A stretch of DNA of 64,000 nt from Paenibacillus baekrokdamisoli (GTDB lineage Bacteria > Bacillota > Bacilli > Paenibacillales > Paenibacillaceae): assembly GCF_003945345.1 (NCBI RefSeq), contig NZ_AP019308.1, forward strand, positions 2,294,001 to 2,358,000. Direction: 5' to 3'. A program made the position numbers and the translations under genes. Positions 54,936 to 64,000 of this stretch are shown here, piece by piece (positions within the stretch are counted from its first letter, which is position 1; each line of letters starts with the position of its first letter). Under the pieces are notes generated by a model that saw only the letters and a list, made by a program, of their open reading frames with translations, did not search any database and was not told the origin of the DNA.

Positions 54936-55892
54936 TCATTCTTTGGGCAGATGCTTCGTTAAAAAGCCAATTGTATTATCTACAAAAAAAGCTTTTACCT
55001 GCTGTTCCGGATAACCCTGCAGGAGCGCCTCCATCAAATTATTAACCTCACCTGGGTGCGATAGTCCTATCACATGGTTATCTATGCCGTCAAAATCAGA
55101 TCCAAACATGAGATGATCCTTGCCACCTAACTCGCAGAGATGCTCCACATGCTTCAGAACATCGTCTATCGTGGCAGCCCCCCCGGAGCTAACAAATTGA
55201 GGAACAAAGGTCAATCCTATTAAACCATCCATCGCAATCATAGCCCGAGCCTGATCATCCGTCAAATTTCTTGGATGATTACAAACTGACCTCATATTGG
55301 AGTGAGAAGCAAGTAATGGCTTTGTCGATTTATTCACCACATCCCAAAATGATTGCTCACATAGATGTGACACATCTACTAGTATATCCAAGGAATTGCA
55401 TTCTTCTACAATAGCCATGCCTTTTTTTGTAAGTCCTCCCTGTCTTGGCTCCAGGACGCCATCAGCTGCCCAATTCGCATGATTCCAAGTTAAACCGATG
55501 GCACGAACACCAAGCTTGTAAAGAATACGCAGCATAGCAGGATCACCCTGCAGCCCATCTGCCCCTTCAAGTGAAAGCATGGCACCGATTGATCCTCTAT
55601 GTATGAGCTTAGCCGCATCTTGGGATGTTCGAACGAACGTGACTCCGGGTGCTGTAAGTACTTTACGGTTGAATAAATCAATGCTCTGTAAAATAGGAAC
55701 CATCGACTTCTCCATTTCATCAGGTATGTAAATTGCGAATGTCTGGAGCACGGATCTCGCATCCATTAACCTTGGCAGAGTCACATCCAGCTTATTGCTT
55801 GTATCATTCACGAAAGACAATTGCTTGTTCTCCAGCAGCTTCCACAGGACATCACAATGAAAATCCGTTGTTTGCATAGCCTTCATACCCAT
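54936..55892 (-). CDS. Membrane dipeptidase family protein (M19)
   Basis: 318 aa. TTDFHCDVLWKLL gives the HxD metal pair. Glu is in LSLEGADGLQGD, the further His residues in VSHLCEQSFWDV and LASHSNMRSVC, and GSDFDGIDN near the C-terminus. These are the binuclear zinc ligands of renal dipeptidase-like enzymes. No signal peptide, so it is cytosolic despite the family name. It hydrolyses dipeptides, often with a D-residue. GGTGG precedes the ATG. It sits between spoVS and korAB, as in other Paenibacillaceae (recalled). Confidence 0.93.
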   Translation of the reverse strand: MGMKAMQTTDFHCDVLWKLLENKQLSFVNDTSNKLDVTLPRLMDARSVLQTFAIYIPDEMEKSMVPILQSIDLFNRKVLTAPGVTFVRTSQDAAKLIHRGSIGAMLSLEGADGLQGDPAMLRILYKLGVRAIGLTWNHANWAADGVLEPRQGGLTKKGMAIVEECNSLDILVDVSHLCEQSFWDVVNKSTKPLLASHSNMRSVCNHPRNLTDDQARAMIAMDGLIGLTFVPQFVSSGGAATIDDVLKHVEHLCELGGKDHLMFGSDFDGIDNHVIGLSHPGEVNNLMEALLQGYPEQQVKAFFVDNTIGFLTKHLPKE

Positions 55893-55937
55893 TCAAATTT
55901 CCACCCTTCATAAGGTTTCGCCTGGCGGTTTTCGCAC

Positions 55938-55970
55938 AAAAAAAACCTGTCTACGAAGTAAACAGGTTCA
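55938..55970 (-). terminator. Terminator of spoVS
   Basis: AACCTGTTTACTTCGTAGACAGGTT folds into a stem of seven pairs or more, followed by eight T on the minus strand. Confidence 0.88.
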
Positions 55971-56018
55971 TTGGCTCTCGCATTGTAACTCATAATTTTG
56001 CAACTCATAATTAGGAAA

Positions 56019-56279
56019 TTATCTTGGTTCAACAATCAATTTGATTGCCGTCCGATCCTCACCATCAATCACAATATCCGTAAAGGCTGGGATACAAATG
56101 AGGTCCACACCGCTTGGTGCAACGAAGCCTCGTGCAATTGCCACCGCTTTTATCGCCTGATTCAACGCACCAGCCCCGATCGCTTGCAACTCCGCTGCTC
56201 CGCGTTCACGTAGAACACCGGCCAGCGCCCCTGCAACGGAATTTGGATTAGACTTTGCTGAAACTTTTAAGACATCCAT
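56019..56279 (-). CDS. spoVS: Stage V sporulation protein S
   Basis: 86 aa, the standard length. It begins MDVLKVSAKSNPNSVAGALAG and contains GAGALNQAIKAVAIARG, the Alba-like fold core, almost identical in all spore-formers. It helps engulfment-stage septation and coat assembly and is under sigma-H in B. subtilis. AGGAGG-type SD. It follows ymdB as in Bacillus and has its own terminator. Confidence 0.97.
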   Translation of the reverse strand: MDVLKVSAKSNPNSVAGALAGVLRERGAAELQAIGAGALNQAIKAVAIARGFVAPSGVDLICIPAFTDIVIDGEDRTAIKLIVEPR

Positions 56280-56424
56280 GGAAAGTACCTCCTCGGGAAT
56301 GATGGTGAACCACTGTTATCATAAGTATTCGAGAGAGGCTAGAAAATTCCTTCTTTATTCCCAGGTTGTTCTCAAATTATTCTGAATTGTGAGATTTTTC
56401 AAAGATTCACAGTTGAAATGTCGA

Positions 56425-57219
56425 TTATAGAAACATGAGATCCGTTTCCAATAAACGAATCTTTTGAATCTTTTTCGTCATTCCAGTTGCTTCATCGATA
56501 TCCAGCAATACAGCGTGGAAATGCCAATCTCCTTCATCCACAACAAAGCGAGCAGGCAGCTGTGTCTTAAATTTATATATAACAGCGGCTCGTTCCATTC
56601 CCAGCACGCCTTCCTTCGAGCCCACCATGCCTACATCCGTTAGATAAGCGGTACCATTTGGTAATATAGTATCGTCATTAGTCTGTACATGGGTATGCGT
56701 TCCAACAACAAGCGATGCACGTCCATCCAAGTACCAGCCCATCGCGATCTTCTCAGAGGTCGCTTCTGCATGAAAATCAACAAGAATACATTTAGTTGTT
56801 GCTCTCAGCTGATCAACAAGCTCGTCTGCTTTGCGAAAAGGACAATCGATTGGGGGAAGAAATGTTCTACCCTGTAGATTTACAATAGCTAGCTCTTTAC
56901 CATTCGCCTTAATAACAGTTGAGCCTTGTCCTGGAGCTTCTTCGGAGAAATTCGCCGGGCGAACAATACGCGGTTGATCATCGATCCATTCAAAAATATC
57001 TTTATTATCCCAAGTGTGGTTCCCCATCGTAATCCCATGTACACCTGCATCCAGCAATTCCTTGACAATTGCTGCCGTTATTCCTCTGCCTGCGGCCGCA
57101 TTCTCACCATTAGCAATGATGATATGCGGATTATATTTACTCTTAAGCAAGGGTAGTACCTTTTTGACTGCACTTCTGCCAACGTTACCGACAATGTCAC
57201 CAATAAATAAAACGTTCAT
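56425..57219 (-). CDS. ymdB: 2',3'-cyclic nucleotide 2'-phosphodiesterase
   Basis: 264 aa. Calcineurin-like di-iron fold: LFIGDIVGNVGR (Asp), NGENAAAGRG (Asn-Glu), MGNHTWDNKDI (Asn-His) and the C-terminal VGTHTHVQTNDD. In B. subtilis YmdB regulates biofilm and motility genes and is made alongside RNase Y. The gene follows rny after a terminator at 57237-57277, so it may have its own promoter. Confidence 0.95.
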   Translation of the reverse strand: MNVLFIGDIVGNVGRSAVKKVLPLLKSKYNPHIIIANGENAAAGRGITAAIVKELLDAGVHGITMGNHTWDNKDIFEWIDDQPRIVRPANFSEEAPGQGSTVIKANGKELAIVNLQGRTFLPPIDCPFRKADELVDQLRATTKCILVDFHAEATSEKIAMGWYLDGRASLVVGTHTHVQTNDDTILPNGTAYLTDVGMVGSKEGVLGMERAAVIYKFKTQLPARFVVDEGDWHFHAVLLDIDEATGMTKKIQKIRLLETDLMFL

Positions 57220-57236
57220 CTCATAACCTCTCTTAT

Positions 57237-57277
57237 ATAAACTAGAAAAGTGGCCGACAAGCAGCCACTTTTCTAGT
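57237..57277 (-). terminator. Terminator of rny
   Basis: ACTAGAAAAGTGGC/GCCACTTTTCTAGT is a 14-bp perfect stem 20 bases past the rny stop, followed by TTTATATAAG on the minus strand. Confidence 0.85.
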
Positions 57278-57297
57278 TTGATTCCTATATTTGTTTT

Positions 57298-58836
57298 TTA
57301 TTTAGCGTATTCGACCGCGCGAGTTTCGCGAATGACTGTCACTTTAATGTGACCCGGATAATCGAGTTCACTCTCGATTTTCTTCGTAATGTCACGTGCT
57401 AGACGGAACGCTTCCGTATCGTCGATTTTATCCGGTTGGACCATGACGCGTACTTCACGTCCGGCTTGGATTGCGTATGATTTCTCAACACCTTCGAACG
57501 ATTCCGAAATGTCTTCAAGCTTCTCAAGACGTTTAATGTACGTTTCGAGTGTTTCTCTTCTAGCTCCAGGTCGCGCTGCGGATAGAGCATCAGCAGCACC
57601 AACAAGCATAGCAATAACCGATGTCGCCTCACAATCACCATGATGGGATGCGATACTATTAATGACGACCGGATGCTCCTTGTATTTCTTTGCTAGCTCT
57701 ACGCCAATTTCGACATGTGAGCCTTCCACTTCATGATCGAGCGCTTTACCAATGTCATGAAGCAAACCAGAACGTTTGGCTAGTGTAATATCTTCGCCTA
57801 GCTCGGCTGCCATAAGACCAGTCAAATAAGCAACTTCCATTGAATGCTTCAGGACGTTCTGACCGTAACTGGTACGATACTTCAAACGACCTAAAATTTT
57901 GATTAAATCCGGATGCAAACCATGAACGCCAACCTCGAATGTCGCTTGCTCACCGTACTCGCGAATACGTTCGTCCACTTCTTTACGTGATTTCTCCACC
58001 ATCTCTTCAATACGAGCAGGATGGATACGTCCGTCAGCGACGAGCTTCTCAAGTGCAGTACGAGCAATTTCACGACGAATCGGATCAAAGCCAGACAAGA
58101 TTACTGCTTCCGGAGTATCGTCGATAATGAGATCGATACCGGTCAATGTTTCTAGAGCACGAATATTACGACCTTCACGACCGATAATACGACCCTTCAT
58201 CTCTTCATTAGGTAAGGAAACAACAGATACCGTCGTCTCCGCCACGTGATCCGCCGCACACCGTTGGATGGCGAGGGAAATGATGTCGCGAGCCTTCTTA
58301 TCAGCTTCTTCCTTGGCTTGCTGTTCGATTTCTTTAATCATTTGAGCAGTTTCATGACGCACTTCCTGCTCAACATTATTCAAGATAATCTGTTTAGCAT
58401 CTTCCATGGACAAGTTCGAAATCCGCTCAAGTTCATGAAGCTGTTGTTTGTAGAGCGTATCGATTTGATCTTGCGTTTCCTCGATCCGTTTCTCTTTGTT
58501 GGTTACTTGTTCCTCTTTGCGTTCCAGCGCTTCTATCTTCTTATCCATTGACTCCTCTTTTTGGAGAAGTCGTCTTTCAAGACGCTGTACCTCATTACGA
58601 CGTTCGCGAATATCTCTCTCAGCCTCGGTACGGAGCTTGTGGACCTCGTCTTTCGCTTCGAGAACCGTTTCTTTCTTCAGCGCTTCTGCTTCTTTCCTCG
58701 CATTGTCAACAATTTGACTTGCGGCCTGCTCGGCGCTTGAAATCTTGGCCTCGGCGATCGACTTTCGAATAAAATAACCGATCCCAAAGAAAACAACACC
58801 AACAACGAGTGTGATCGGGAGCCAGATATACCACAT
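57298..58836 (-). CDS. rny: Ribonuclease Y
   Basis: 512 aa from ATG at 58836, with GGAGGTGA 6-8 nt upstream. A frame open to 59022 adds 62 residues overlapping the recX end and is rejected. N-terminal anchor ([21 protein letters not shown]), a long coiled coil (about 30-200), KH domain ([15 protein letters not shown]) and HD domain (HSMEVAYL and [13 protein letters not shown]). It is the membrane-bound endoribonuclease that starts mRNA decay. Its cofactor YmcA is also encoded in this window. Confidence 0.97.
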   Translation of the reverse strand: MWYIWLPITLVVGVVFFGIGYFIRKSIAEAKISSAEQAASQIVDNARKEAEALKKETVLEAKDEVHKLRTEAERDIRERRNEVQRLERRLLQKEESMDKKIEALERKEEQVTNKEKRIEETQDQIDTLYKQQLHELERISNLSMEDAKQIILNNVEQEVRHETAQMIKEIEQQAKEEADKKARDIISLAIQRCAADHVAETTVSVVSLPNEEMKGRIIGREGRNIRALETLTGIDLIIDDTPEAVILSGFDPIRREIARTALEKLVADGRIHPARIEEMVEKSRKEVDERIREYGEQATFEVGVHGLHPDLIKILGRLKYRTSYGQNVLKHSMEVAYLTGLMAAELGEDITLAKRSGLLHDIGKALDHEVEGSHVEIGVELAKKYKEHPVVINSIASHHGDCEATSVIAMLVGAADALSAARPGARRETLETYIKRLEKLEDISESFEGVEKSYAIQAGREVRVMVQPDKIDDTEAFRLARDITKKIESELDYPGHIKVTVIRETRAVEYAK

Positions 58837-59018
58837 CTTTCTCACCTCCTCGTTGCATTCACCAAAGCAAACGCTTGGGACGATATTTTGTTTTCTACCG
58901 GTTTTCAACCCGAACCATACAAATAAAATTTGACGAAAATAATCGTTTTGAATCCATTTTTGGAAGGAAAATTGATTCAAAATGAAAGAATACAAACTCA
59001 TTTTATCTTTTGTGAAAA

Positions 59019-59738
59019 TCAATTGTCAAGCATATGCCCTTCTTCATCATCTTCCATCCCTTGCGAGACTGCATTTATTGCACGCTTAACGATCTCACTC
59101 GGGAACCCTCTACGAAGCAAAAACCCAGCAAGTTTGTGTCTTCTCTCATGTGGTTCACCTTTTATATAAGGCCATTTTTTACTGGCAGCACGAATGGCTA
59201 CCTCCGCCTCTGATTCCTCGTCAAGCTGATCGGAAGCCTCTTTGGCCGTAGATCTATCAATACCTCGCTGCTCCAATTCCTGTCGCAAGAGTCTTCTACC
59301 TTTTAATTGATTGCTCATTCGCTCAGTGGCAAACCGATTGGCATAAGATGTATCATCAACAAGTCTCTCCTGCTTTAATCGTTCAATCGCTTTCTCGGAG
59401 GCTTCCTCATCGATGCCCTTGCGAGCCAAGTACCGAGAAATCTCTTTATGAGTCCTAGGTCTTGCACCAAGGTACGAAAGACCCATCACGTAAGCCCGAT
59501 GACGACTATCCTCTTCAGCTAGCTGCTTTAATTCCTCCGGGTGAATTTCTCTTCCCTTCAACAGACGGTATTTGATTAACAAATCCTCATGTACGGAAGT
59601 GAATGGCTCCTCCTGATCGGAAGCATAAATATGATAACGATTCTTTTCCTTACGATCTTGCTTAATCGCGGTAATCCGTATGATGCCTTCTTCTAAAGTC
59701 TCATCAGCTTGTTCTTCCAGTTCTTCATCTTCGTACAT
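59019..59738 (-). CDS. recX: Regulatory protein RecX
   Basis: 239 aa. Three-helix repeats with [33 protein letters not shown] and [14 protein letters not shown]. It binds RecA filaments and modulates their activity. The acidic N-terminal tail ([17 protein letters not shown]) is a lineage extension. It is 109 bases downstream of recA, with a hairpin between them that may be leaky, and 182 bases before rny. Confidence 0.95.
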   Translation of the reverse strand: MYEDEELEEQADETLEEGIIRITAIKQDRKEKNRYHIYASDQEEPFTSVHEDLLIKYRLLKGREIHPEELKQLAEEDSRHRAYVMGLSYLGARPRTHKEISRYLARKGIDEEASEKAIERLKQERLVDDTSYANRFATERMSNQLKGRRLLRQELEQRGIDRSTAKEASDQLDEESEAEVAIRAASKKWPYIKGEPHERRHKLAGFLLRRGFPSEIVKRAINAVSQGMEDDEEGHMLDN

Positions 59739-59779
59739 CCGTTTCGTTCCCCCTTCTCATCTGTCCTGTCCCTCAATGC

Positions 59780-59812
59780 AGAAGAGCACCCAAATAGAAT
59801 AGGTGCTCTTCT
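59780..59812 (-). terminator. Hairpin between recA and recX, possible weak terminator
   Basis: AGAAGAGCACC/GGTGCTCTTCT is a perfect 11-bp stem 36 bases past the recA stop. The T tract after it is poor (TGCATTGAGG), so partial read-through into recX is likely. Confidence 0.65.
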
Positions 59813-59847
59813 GGCAATCTATAGAAAGTCTTCAAAGCACGTCGAGT

Positions 59848-60897
59848 TTATTCCAGATCCAAATCGTCCTCAGACTCATCATCTTCACTGAAGTTAGCAT
59901 TTGTTGCGTTCTCCGAAACATTGCTCGCATCACGAATTTGCTTATCAATTGTAGCAGCAATATCCTTATGATCCTTCAAGTACTGCTTCGCATTCTCACG
60001 ACCTTGTCCAAGACGTTCGCCGTTGTAGGAGAACCAAGCGCCACTCTTCTGAACAATATCCATCTCTACACCAATATCAACAAGGCTTCCTTCACGTGAA
60101 ATGCCTTCACCATACATGATATCGATCTCCGCTTGTTTAAATGGTGGTGCCACTTTATTCTTAACGACTTTGATACGGGTCCGGTTACCCACCATATCGT
60201 TGCCCTGCTTAATCGTTTCAATCCGACGAACATCTAGCCGTATGGTGGAGTAAAACTTGAGTGCGCGTCCACCAGGCGTTGTCTCCGGATTACCAAACAT
60301 GACGCCAATCTTCTCCCTCAATTGGTTAATAAAGATGGCAATCGTCTTCGATTTACTAATTGCACCAGATAGCTTACGAAGTGCCTGTGACATCAGACGT
60401 GCTTGCAAGCCGACATGAGAATCACCCATCTCGCCTTCGATTTCCGCTTTTGGTACGAGCGCAGCGACGGAATCCACAACAACGATATCTACTGCACCGC
60501 TGCGTACGAGCGCTTCAGCAATTTCAAGCGCCTGCTCACCCGTATCCGGCTGTGAAAGCAGTAATTCATCAATATTAACACCCAGCTTACTGGCATATAC
60601 AGGATCCAAAGCATGCTCCGCATCGATAAAAGCAGCTTGTCCGCCAGCACGCTGTACTTCTGCAATAGCATGCAAAGCAACTGTTGTCTTACCTGATGAT
60701 TCCGGGCCATATACTTCAATAATGCGACCTCTTGGTAAGCCACCGATTCCAAGGGCAATATCTAAGGCAAGAGATCCACTGGAGACCGTTTCAACTTTCA
60801 TATGTGGAGATTCTCCGAGCTTCATGATGGAACCTTTACCGAATTGTTTCTCTATTTGACGTAAAGCCATTTCGAGTGCAGCGCGACGATCTGCCAA
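59848..60897 (-). CDS. recA: DNA recombinase RecA
   Basis: 349 aa from TTG at 60897, which gives (M)[13 protein letters not shown], aligned with the usual MSDRRAAL start. A GTG three codons upstream (60906) is the alternative. Walker A in [15 protein letters not shown], Walker B in [11 protein letters not shown], loop 1 [12 protein letters not shown] and L2 [20 protein letters not shown]. An acidic C-terminal tail ([13 protein letters not shown]) is normal. Drives homologous recombination and LexA cleavage. A LexA-like box and a strong promoter lie upstream. Confidence 0.97.
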   Translation of the reverse strand: MADRRAALEMALRQIEKQFGKGSIMKLGESPHMKVETVSSGSLALDIALGIGGLPRGRIIEVYGPESSGKTTVALHAIAEVQRAGGQAAFIDAEHALDPVYASKLGVNIDELLLSQPDTGEQALEIAEALVRSGAVDIVVVDSVAALVPKAEIEGEMGDSHVGLQARLMSQALRKLSGAISKSKTIAIFINQLREKIGVMFGNPETTPGGRALKFYSTIRLDVRRIETIKQGNDMVGNRTRIKVVKNKVAPPFKQAEIDIMYGEGISREGSLVDIGVEMDIVQKSGAWFSYNGERLGQGRENAKQYLKDHKDIAATIDKQIRDASNVSENATNANFSEDDESEDDLDLE

Positions 60898-60929
60898 CGA
60901 ACTCACATCCTTTTATCATTTATAGTTTT

Positions 60930-60958
60930 ATGATACCTTGTTTTGATTGCGTTGACAA
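60930..60958 (-). promoter_or_regulatory. Sigma-A promoter of recA
   Basis: On the minus strand TTGTCA (-35, 60958-60953), a 17-bp spacer, and TATCAT (-10, 60935-60930). The -10 box lies 24 bases upstream of the GTG at 60906. Confidence 0.85.
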
Positions 60959-60967
60959 GACTTTTTA

Positions 60968-60981
60968 CGAACATATATTCT
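60968..60981. promoter_or_regulatory. LexA (SOS) box of recA
   Basis: CGAACATATATTCT matches the Bacillus LexA consensus CGAACATATGTTCG in the first half and less well in the second. It abuts the -35 box, where a repressor would block RNA polymerase. Confidence 0.7.
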
Positions 60982-61007
60982 TATTTTTCTCATCGGCCAA
61001 ATGAGCA

Positions 61008-61050
61008 ATAAAAAAAGAACCGCAGCAAAGTAATCTTCGCCACGGTTCTT
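61008..61050 (-). terminator. Terminator of cinA
   Basis: AAGAACCG/CGGTTCTT with further GC pairs inside forms a stem with an interior loop, followed by nine A/T with seven T on the minus strand. It separates cinA from the recA promoter. Confidence 0.8.
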
Positions 61051-61150
61051 CCGTTTACTAATGTCGATTATAGACGAAGCTTGTCCGGATGGCAAGCATT
61101 TTAGCAAATATTTTAGCAATATTTTCCGTTTCCAGAAAATCAAGAATCTT

Positions 61151-62404
61151 CTATTCCACCTTATTCAAAACCTGCCAAAGTCGATAAAGGACTGCTTTTG
61201 CCACGCGGACACGGATTATGCCACGACTTCCACTCATCTGAGCTGTATGTACGATGGTCGGCTTCCCTAGCTCTGATATGGCGAAGTATACAAGCCCAAC
61301 AGGCTTGCCCTCGGACTCGGAAGGACCCGCAACTCCTGTCATCGAGACACCATAATCGCTGCCCGTAAGCTCTCTAACCCGCTCCGCCATCAGAGAGGCC
61401 GTTGATTCACTCACAGCGCCCGGAGCACCTGGACCTTCAAGCTGAGCCATGGGGATGCCTAGCAGCTTATGCTTCATTAAATTCGTATAAGTCACTACGC
61501 CCCCCACAAATTCTCCACTGCTCCCAGGAATATTAGTAACGAGCTCTGCGAACAACCCTCCTGTTAGGCTTTCAGCGCTAGCTAGCTTGCGTCCTGACCC
61601 TCTAAGGAGTCTAATTACAGCTTCCTCTAACGGAATGTCTTCACGGGCATATAGATGCTTGCCTACACGCTCTATAATTTGAGCTTCCGCTTGATCAAGT
61701 CGGACTACTGCTTCCTGCTCTGAAATAGCTTTAGTAGAAATTCGAAGGGCAACTTCACCTTCTTTGGCATACGGCGCTATCGTAGGATCCGATTGCTGCT
61801 CAATCAAATCGATGATGGCTTGCTCTAAGCTGGATTCTCCGATACCTGCAAATTTAAGCAAGCGCGAATAAAGTTTGCGCTCTTCACCCAATATCTCTCG
61901 AAGCCATGCTTTAGCCGGACCATCGAACATCGGTTTCATTTCACGAGGGGGGCCAGGAAGAAGTAGATAATGGGTACCATCAATTGTCAGGGCATTGCCA
62001 ACAGCCAGCCCTGCATTATTATCAAGGGGATCACAGCCCTCAATCATGTTCGCTTGTCTGCGATTGCTCTCCACCATGTGAATGCCGCGGCTGGAGAATA
62101 AAGCTTCAATTTTGACCATGGAAGGCTCGTGAATATGTATCGGTCTATTCAAATACTCAGCGAGTGCATCTTTCGTCAAATCATCTAATGTTGGCCCAAG
62201 ACCGCCCGTGAACATAATCAAATCAGCACGTGTTCGCGCAAGCTCTATGGCCTGACGAATCCGCGCCGCATTATCTCCAACAACCGTTTGAAAATAAACG
62301 TCAATTCCTAGCTCAGCGAGCCCTTGAGACAAATAAGTCGCGTTCGTATTCACCGTTTGCCCGAGTAAAAGTTCAGTTCCTACAGCAATAATTTCAGCAC
62401 GCAT
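61151..62404 (-). CDS. cinA: CinA, nicotinamide-nucleotide amidase family
   Basis: 417 aa. The N-terminal MoCF-like domain (1-170) has EIIAVGTELLLGQ and FTGGLGPTLDDLTKDALA. The C-terminal amidase domain (about 250-415) has LASAESLTGGLFAELVTNIPGSS, with the catalytic Ser, and YGVSMTGVAGPSESEGKP. It deamidates NMN to NaMN in pyridine nucleotide recycling and is competence-induced in some bacteria. The usual position between pgsA and recA is kept. Confidence 0.96.
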   Translation of the reverse strand: MRAEIIAVGTELLLGQTVNTNATYLSQGLAELGIDVYFQTVVGDNAARIRQAIELARTRADLIMFTGGLGPTLDDLTKDALAEYLNRPIHIHEPSMVKIEALFSSRGIHMVESNRRQANMIEGCDPLDNNAGLAVGNALTIDGTHYLLLPGPPREMKPMFDGPAKAWLREILGEERKLYSRLLKFAGIGESSLEQAIIDLIEQQSDPTIAPYAKEGEVALRISTKAISEQEAVVRLDQAEAQIIERVGKHLYAREDIPLEEAVIRLLRGSGRKLASAESLTGGLFAELVTNIPGSSGEFVGGVVTYTNLMKHKLLGIPMAQLEGPGAPGAVSESTASLMAERVRELTGSDYGVSMTGVAGPSESEGKPVGLVYFAISELGKPTIVHTAQMSGSRGIIRVRVAKAVLYRLWQVLNKVE

Positions 62405-62496
62405 CCCAACAGCTCCTATTCGATGTTGTCAATAATATTGAAAAGCACCATGCCTCCAAATAACGAAGGAATGATGCTCGCTTGTAAAAAACCTGC

Positions 62497-63084
62497 TTAT
62501 TGTCCCGTGAGCGGGATAAGATTCTTATTCTTAACAAAATAATCAATACCCGAATAGACCGTAATAAGTGCCGCCGCATAACTGGAAATGAGATCAAACG
62601 GAATATGCAGGAAGGCAAAAGGGAAATTATTCAACAGCAATACAATAATCATTGTGATTTGAACAGCTGTTTTCCATTTCCCCCATTTACTCGCAGCCAG
62701 TACTGTACCTTCTAGCAATGCAATTTGCCTAAGGCCTGTGACCGCGAACTCTCGGCTAATGATAACAATAGCAATCCACGCATCCAGTTTAGCCATATCT
62801 ACAAGAGAAATTAGAACAGCTGCCACAAGAAGCTTATCAGCCAAAGGATCTAAAAGCTTTCCCAAATTAGTGACGATTTTTCTTTTACGTGCAATATAGC
62901 CATCGAGACCATCCGTACTTGCTGCGACTATAAAAACAATCGCAGCTAGAATCTGATTCCAAGTAATCGAGAAATCAGAGCCTGATATTGTCAGTGGCTT
63001 CAAATTAACATTGATAAGAAGCAAAACCATAATAATGGGCACTAAAAAAATACGGATGAGCGTAATTCGGTTAGCTATATTCAC
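62497..63084 (-). CDS. pgsA: Phosphatidylglycerophosphate synthase
   Basis: 195 aa, about five helices. The CDP-alcohol phosphotransferase signature DGLDGYIARKRKIVTNLGKLLDPLADK (DGX2ARX8GX3DX3D type) is complete. It makes PGP from CDP-diacylglycerol and glycerol-3-phosphate, the route to phosphatidylglycerol. The ATG overlaps the rimO stop by 4 bases, so they are translationally coupled. Confidence 0.96.
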   Translation of the reverse strand: MNIANRITLIRIFLVPIIMVLLLINVNLKPLTISGSDFSITWNQILAAIVFIVAASTDGLDGYIARKRKIVTNLGKLLDPLADKLLVAAVLISLVDMAKLDAWIAIVIISREFAVTGLRQIALLEGTVLAASKWGKWKTAVQITMIIVLLLNNFPFAFLHIPFDLISSYAAALITVYSGIDYFVKNKNLIPLTGQ

Positions 63085-64000
63085 GCTAGCCCCTCCCCGG
63101 ACATATCAAACTCGAAGGCATGCGTTATCCGCACTCTTTGAATTTCGCCGATACCAGCCGTACAGTTTGATATAAAGACTTCCCCGTCGATCTCAGGAGC
63201 ATCATAAGGGGAACGACCGATGTAGACATCGCTTCTTCCATCATAACGCTCAACAAGCACATCGATTTCACTACCGATATGTTTGCCACTATTATACTTG
63301 GATACTTCGCGTTGAATCTCCATTAATGTGTTGGAACGCCATTCTTTCACATCGTCTGGAACTTGGTTAGGAAGACGTACCGCCGGTGTATCTTCTTCAT
63401 TGGAATACGTAAACACACCCAGACGATCAAACTTCATTTCTTTAACAAAGTCGCACAACCGCTCAAAATCCTCATCGGTTTCACCAGGAAAACCTACAAT
63501 AATTGACGTTCTTAGCGCTACGTCAGGTATGCTTGCGCGAATCTTGGCAACTAGTTCCCTCGTATCCCGTTGGCGACCTGGACGACGCATACGCTTCAAG
63601 ATTGAGTCTTCACTATGCTGAAGCGGCATGTCAATATAATTGCAGACCTTAGAATTGGTTGCGATGGTTTCAATCAGCTCATCTGTGAAAAAGCCTGGGT
63701 ATGCATAATGTAATCTTACCCATGCGATACCTTCTACTTCACTCACTCGATTGAGCAGCTCTGGAAGCATAAACTTATCGTACAAATCCGTTCCGTAATT
63801 GGTTGAATCCTGAGCAATTAGGCTAACTTCCTTGACGCCTTGATCAGCGAGCATTTGTACTTCAGCGATAATCGATTCTATAGAACGACTACGGAAATTA
63901 CCGCGCATAATCGGAATCGAACAGAATGTACAAGCATTATCACAGCCTTCTGCGATTTTGACATAAGCGGTGTAACGCGGCGTCGTTACAAGACGAGGCA
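63081..64000 (-). CDS. rimO: Ribosomal protein S12 methylthiotransferase, 5' end cut by window edge
   Basis: 306 codons are visible and the frame continues off the right edge, so the N-terminal domain is missing. The radical SAM cluster motif GCDNACTFCSIP and the following MRGNFRSRSIESI are RimO-type. The C-terminus is a TRAM domain (IDVLVERYDGRSDVYIGRSPYDAPEIDG). It adds a methylthio group to Asp88/89 of ribosomal protein S12. It overlaps pgsA. Confidence 0.95.
   Translation of the reverse strand, partial: PRLVTTPRYTAYVKIAEGCDNACTFCSIPIMRGNFRSRSIESIIAEVQMLADQGVKEVSLIAQDSTNYGTDLYDKFMLPELLNRVSEVEGIAWVRLHYAYPGFFTDELIETIATNSKVCNYIDMPLQHSEDSILKRMRRPGRQRDTRELVAKIRASIPDVALRTSIIVGFPGETDEDFERLCDFVKEMKFDRLGVFTYSNEEDTPAVRLPNQVPDDVKEWRSNTLMEIQREVSKYNSGKHIGSEIDVLVERYDGRSDVYIGRSPYDAPEIDGEVFISNCTAGIGEIQRVRITHAFEFDMSGEGLA

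Noticed and set aside
58837..59022. 62-residue N-terminal extension of RNase Y
   Set aside because: The ATG at 58836 has an ideal SD and gives the standard membrane-anchor start; the extension is not family-like.

Overview
The window reads as chromosomal DNA of a spore-forming, low-to-moderate GC Firmicute of the Paenibacillus/Cohnella type (inference). It carries spoVS, ymdB, rny, recA, recX, cinA, pgsA, rimO, miaB and ymcA in the order usual for Bacillales. It also has a YjzC-like protein, a YdjO-like protein, DUF1540, a SwrC-type RND pump and intergenic palindromes of the kind seen in Paenibacillus. There is no prophage, plasmid module, CRISPR array, rRNA or tRNA. Nearly all genes have strong Shine-Dalgarno (SD) sequences and most are on the minus strand.

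Layout. 0-7.6 kb is a cell-envelope cluster: two membrane glycosyltransferases (GT39, GT-C) and a GT2 enzyme on the minus strand, divergent from a two-component system (TCS) and a polysaccharide deacetylase. 7.6-11.7 kb holds small single genes: MmcQ/YjbR, a radical SAM/SPASM protein, DUF6509, YdjO-like, thioredoxin-like and an acyl-CoA thioesterase. 11.7-17.9 kb has an RND pump next to its own TCS, then a PAP2 phosphatase. 17.9-20.4 kb is the least ordinary region. It is repeat-rich and carries a 304-aa protein of unknown function with a probable 52-aa partner ORF, preceded by three tandem hairpin units of 67 bp. 20.4-30 kb carries a YjzC-like protein, dNTPase, odhAB, the bdbCD thiol oxidation pair and a DinG-family helicase. 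30-33.8 kb is a copper island (copZ, copA, csoR, three CsoR-type operators and a Met-rich membrane protein). 34-38.8 kb has an NlpC/P60 hydrolase, a TCS, a CLC-F type fluoride antiporter under a fluoride riboswitch, and DUF1540. 38.9-49 kb has a D,D-carboxypeptidase with a TCS, an ABC exporter, a serine hydrolase, rhodanese, DUF3889, DUF4184, signal peptidase I and an MFS transporter. 49-64 kb is the conserved block from ymcA-miaB to rimO, including pduL, korAB and an M19 dipeptidase.

Regulation is unusually readable. There are four complete OmpR/HK pairs in 42 kb, a fluoride riboswitch with terminator, CsoR operators on copA and csoR, a LexA-like box and a clear sigma-A promoter for recA, and an orphan perfect Fur box. 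Many rho-independent terminators delimit the transcription units. The main points to follow up are the 18.6-20 kb locus, an AUU start codon inferred for one histidine kinase, the simple-repeat insertions in the GT39 enzyme and in YmcA, and two pairs of dispersed inverted repeats.
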